The notes under the pieces: generated by a model
What the model saw: the letters and a program-made list of their open reading frames with translations, nothing else
Told to the model about the DNA's origin: nothing
Database searches by the model: none
DNA from: CAVSUR01 sp963731285
GTDB lineage: Bacteria > Actinomycetota > Actinomycetes > Streptosporangiales > Streptosporangiaceae
Reading direction: 5' to 3'
DNA length: 64,000 nucleotides
Assembly (NCBI GenBank): GCA_963731285.1
Contig: CAVSUR010000001.1
Location: 682,001-746,000 of the forward strand
Translations under genes and position numbers: made by a program
Shown here: positions 63,203 through 64,000 of the stretch, piece after piece
Layout of the letters: every line of letters starts with the position of its first letter
Position numbering within the stretch: the first letter of the stretch is position 1

Positions 63203-64000
63203 TCATCGGACACGCTTCACCGGCAGGATGGCGGCGGCTCCGATGATGGCGCAGAGCCCGGCGACCATGTACAGCACGCCGTAGCTGCCGCTGCCGATCG
63301 CCAGGATGACGGGCGCGATCGCCGGCGCGATGGAAAAGGGAAGAGCGCCGGCGATGTTGAACACGCCGAGATCCTTGGCGGCGTTGCGTTTGCCGGGCAG
63401 CACGTCGATCACGAGTGCGAGGTCGACGGCCACGTACACGCCGAAGCCGAGCCCGCCGATGGCCATGCCGACGAGAAAACCGCTGAAGCCGGTGGCGACG
63501 GCGACCACGAACAACGCCAGGCCGTACACGATCGACGCGATCAGGACGAAGATCTTCCTCCGGCCCGTCCGGTCAGAGAGTCTCCCGCCGACGAGGGAAG
63601 CGGCGACGATGACGGCCGACTGGGCAAGCGTGCCCAGAAATATCTGCTGCGGCACATCGGCCCTGGCGGTGCCGATCTTGTCCAGCAGGTAATAGGCCTG
63701 GTAGGTAACCAGGAACGCGTAAGCCAGAACGAACATGAAACGGCTGGCGAAAGCCCAGGCGAAGTCCGGGCTCTGCCGCGGGCTGACGTAAAACGTGCTG
63801 GCAAATTCCCGCAGCGACCAGGCCGGCTTCTCCGCCCTGTCCAGCCGGCGATCTTTCAGTATGACCGTGAAGAGCAGGATGAAAAACCCGCTGATCGCGC
63901 ACGGGACCAGGAACATGGCGAGCATGCTGCCGGTGAACAGTTTGACCAGGAAGGTGCCGCTCACCGACGCGACGGGCAGGCAGACACCCAGGACGCCGGA
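63203..64000 (-). CDS. MFS transporter, C-terminal part (start beyond window)
   Basis: The frame is open to the window end (codons for SGVLGVCLPVASVSGTFLVK), so the N-terminal half is missing. Seven or eight membrane helices are visible, with the MFS loop motif GGRLSDRTGRRKIFVLIASI between helices, FALVTYQ-like FLVTYQAYYLLDKIG, and a second-half IGGLGFGVYVAVDLALVIDV, LPGKRNAAKDLGVFNIAGAL. The latter (LPGKRNAAKDLGVF) is typical of sugar/anion-type actinobacterial MFS proteins. The substrate is unknown. Convergent with the DUF4386 gene across a strong terminator. Confidence 0.88.
   Translation of the reverse strand, partial: SGVLGVCLPVASVSGTFLVKLFTGSMLAMFLVPCAISGFFILLFTVILKDRRLDRAEKPAWSLREFASTFYVSPRQSPDFAWAFASRFMFVLAYAFLVTYQAYYLLDKIGTARADVPQQIFLGTLAQSAVIVAASLVGGRLSDRTGRRKIFVLIASIVYGLALFVVAVATGFSGFLVGMAIGGLGFGVYVAVDLALVIDVLPGKRNAAKDLGVFNIAGALPFSIAPAIAPVILAIGSGSYGVLYMVAGLCAIIGAAAILPVKRVR

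Overview
The window is very GC-rich DNA with dense coding on both strands, frequent GTG starts, ATGA stop/start overlaps, large LuxR/ATPase regulators, GlxA and F420/PPOX-type proteins, and actinobacterial IS families. It is almost certainly chromosome of a filamentous or related actinomycete (Actinomycetota). Genus cannot be decided from the sequence alone.

Layout. 1-4.3 kb: the C-terminal part of a LuxR regulator, then a four-gene run (alpha/beta hydrolase, DUF4260 membrane protein, small protein, secretory-lipase-like hydrolase). 5.1-9.4 kb: a membrane-anchored TAP-like hydrolase divergent from a NarL-type two-component pair. 9.4-13.5 kb: two well-delimited insertion sequences, an IS701-family copy (CTAA target duplication, frameshifted transposase) and a 2,464-bp IS4-family element with 12-bp target duplications that carries a phosphotransferase gene as passenger. 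13.5-22.5 kb: secreted AOC-barrel protein, membrane proteins, a decayed TAP hydrolase, IS5 remnant, YdeI/DUF1905 protein, DUF998 protein divergent from a TetR regulator with a symmetric operator, and a broken IS110.

22.5-56.6 kb is accessory DNA divided by four related 250-380 bp repeats near 22.7, 38.4, 40.9 and 56.4 kb. Three contain a 56-bp piece of tRNA-Ser (anticodon loop to CCA end, minus strand). All four share a conserved flank with GTTCACC/GGTGAAC motifs. I read them as attachment sites of tandemly accreted integrative islands. Toxin-antitoxin modules (DUF433/DUF5615 and HigBA) lie directly inside two of them. The cargo includes an ABC exporter operon led by a PQQ-type propeller, an esterase, methyltransferases, a sialidase-like propeller, YncE-like propellers including an 829-aa protein with 13 Cys-pair repeats, a GT-C-like membrane protein, a recombinase remnant, a coupled VOC/PPOX/methyltransferase run, an EamA exporter, a LuxR regulator and a lipid-anchored serine hydrolase. 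56.6-64 kb: degraded MazG-like and GlxA pieces, an intact 917-aa LuxR/MalT-type regulator, a small conserved protein, a DUF4386 protein, a strong terminator and the C-terminal part of an MFS transporter.

About eighteen genes are broken by single-base shifts while about thirty are intact. Some shifts compensate each other. Real decay in accessory DNA and uncorrected sequencing indels are both possible, and raw reads would be needed to separate them. Nearly all functions are read from domain motifs in translated frames; no database search was possible.
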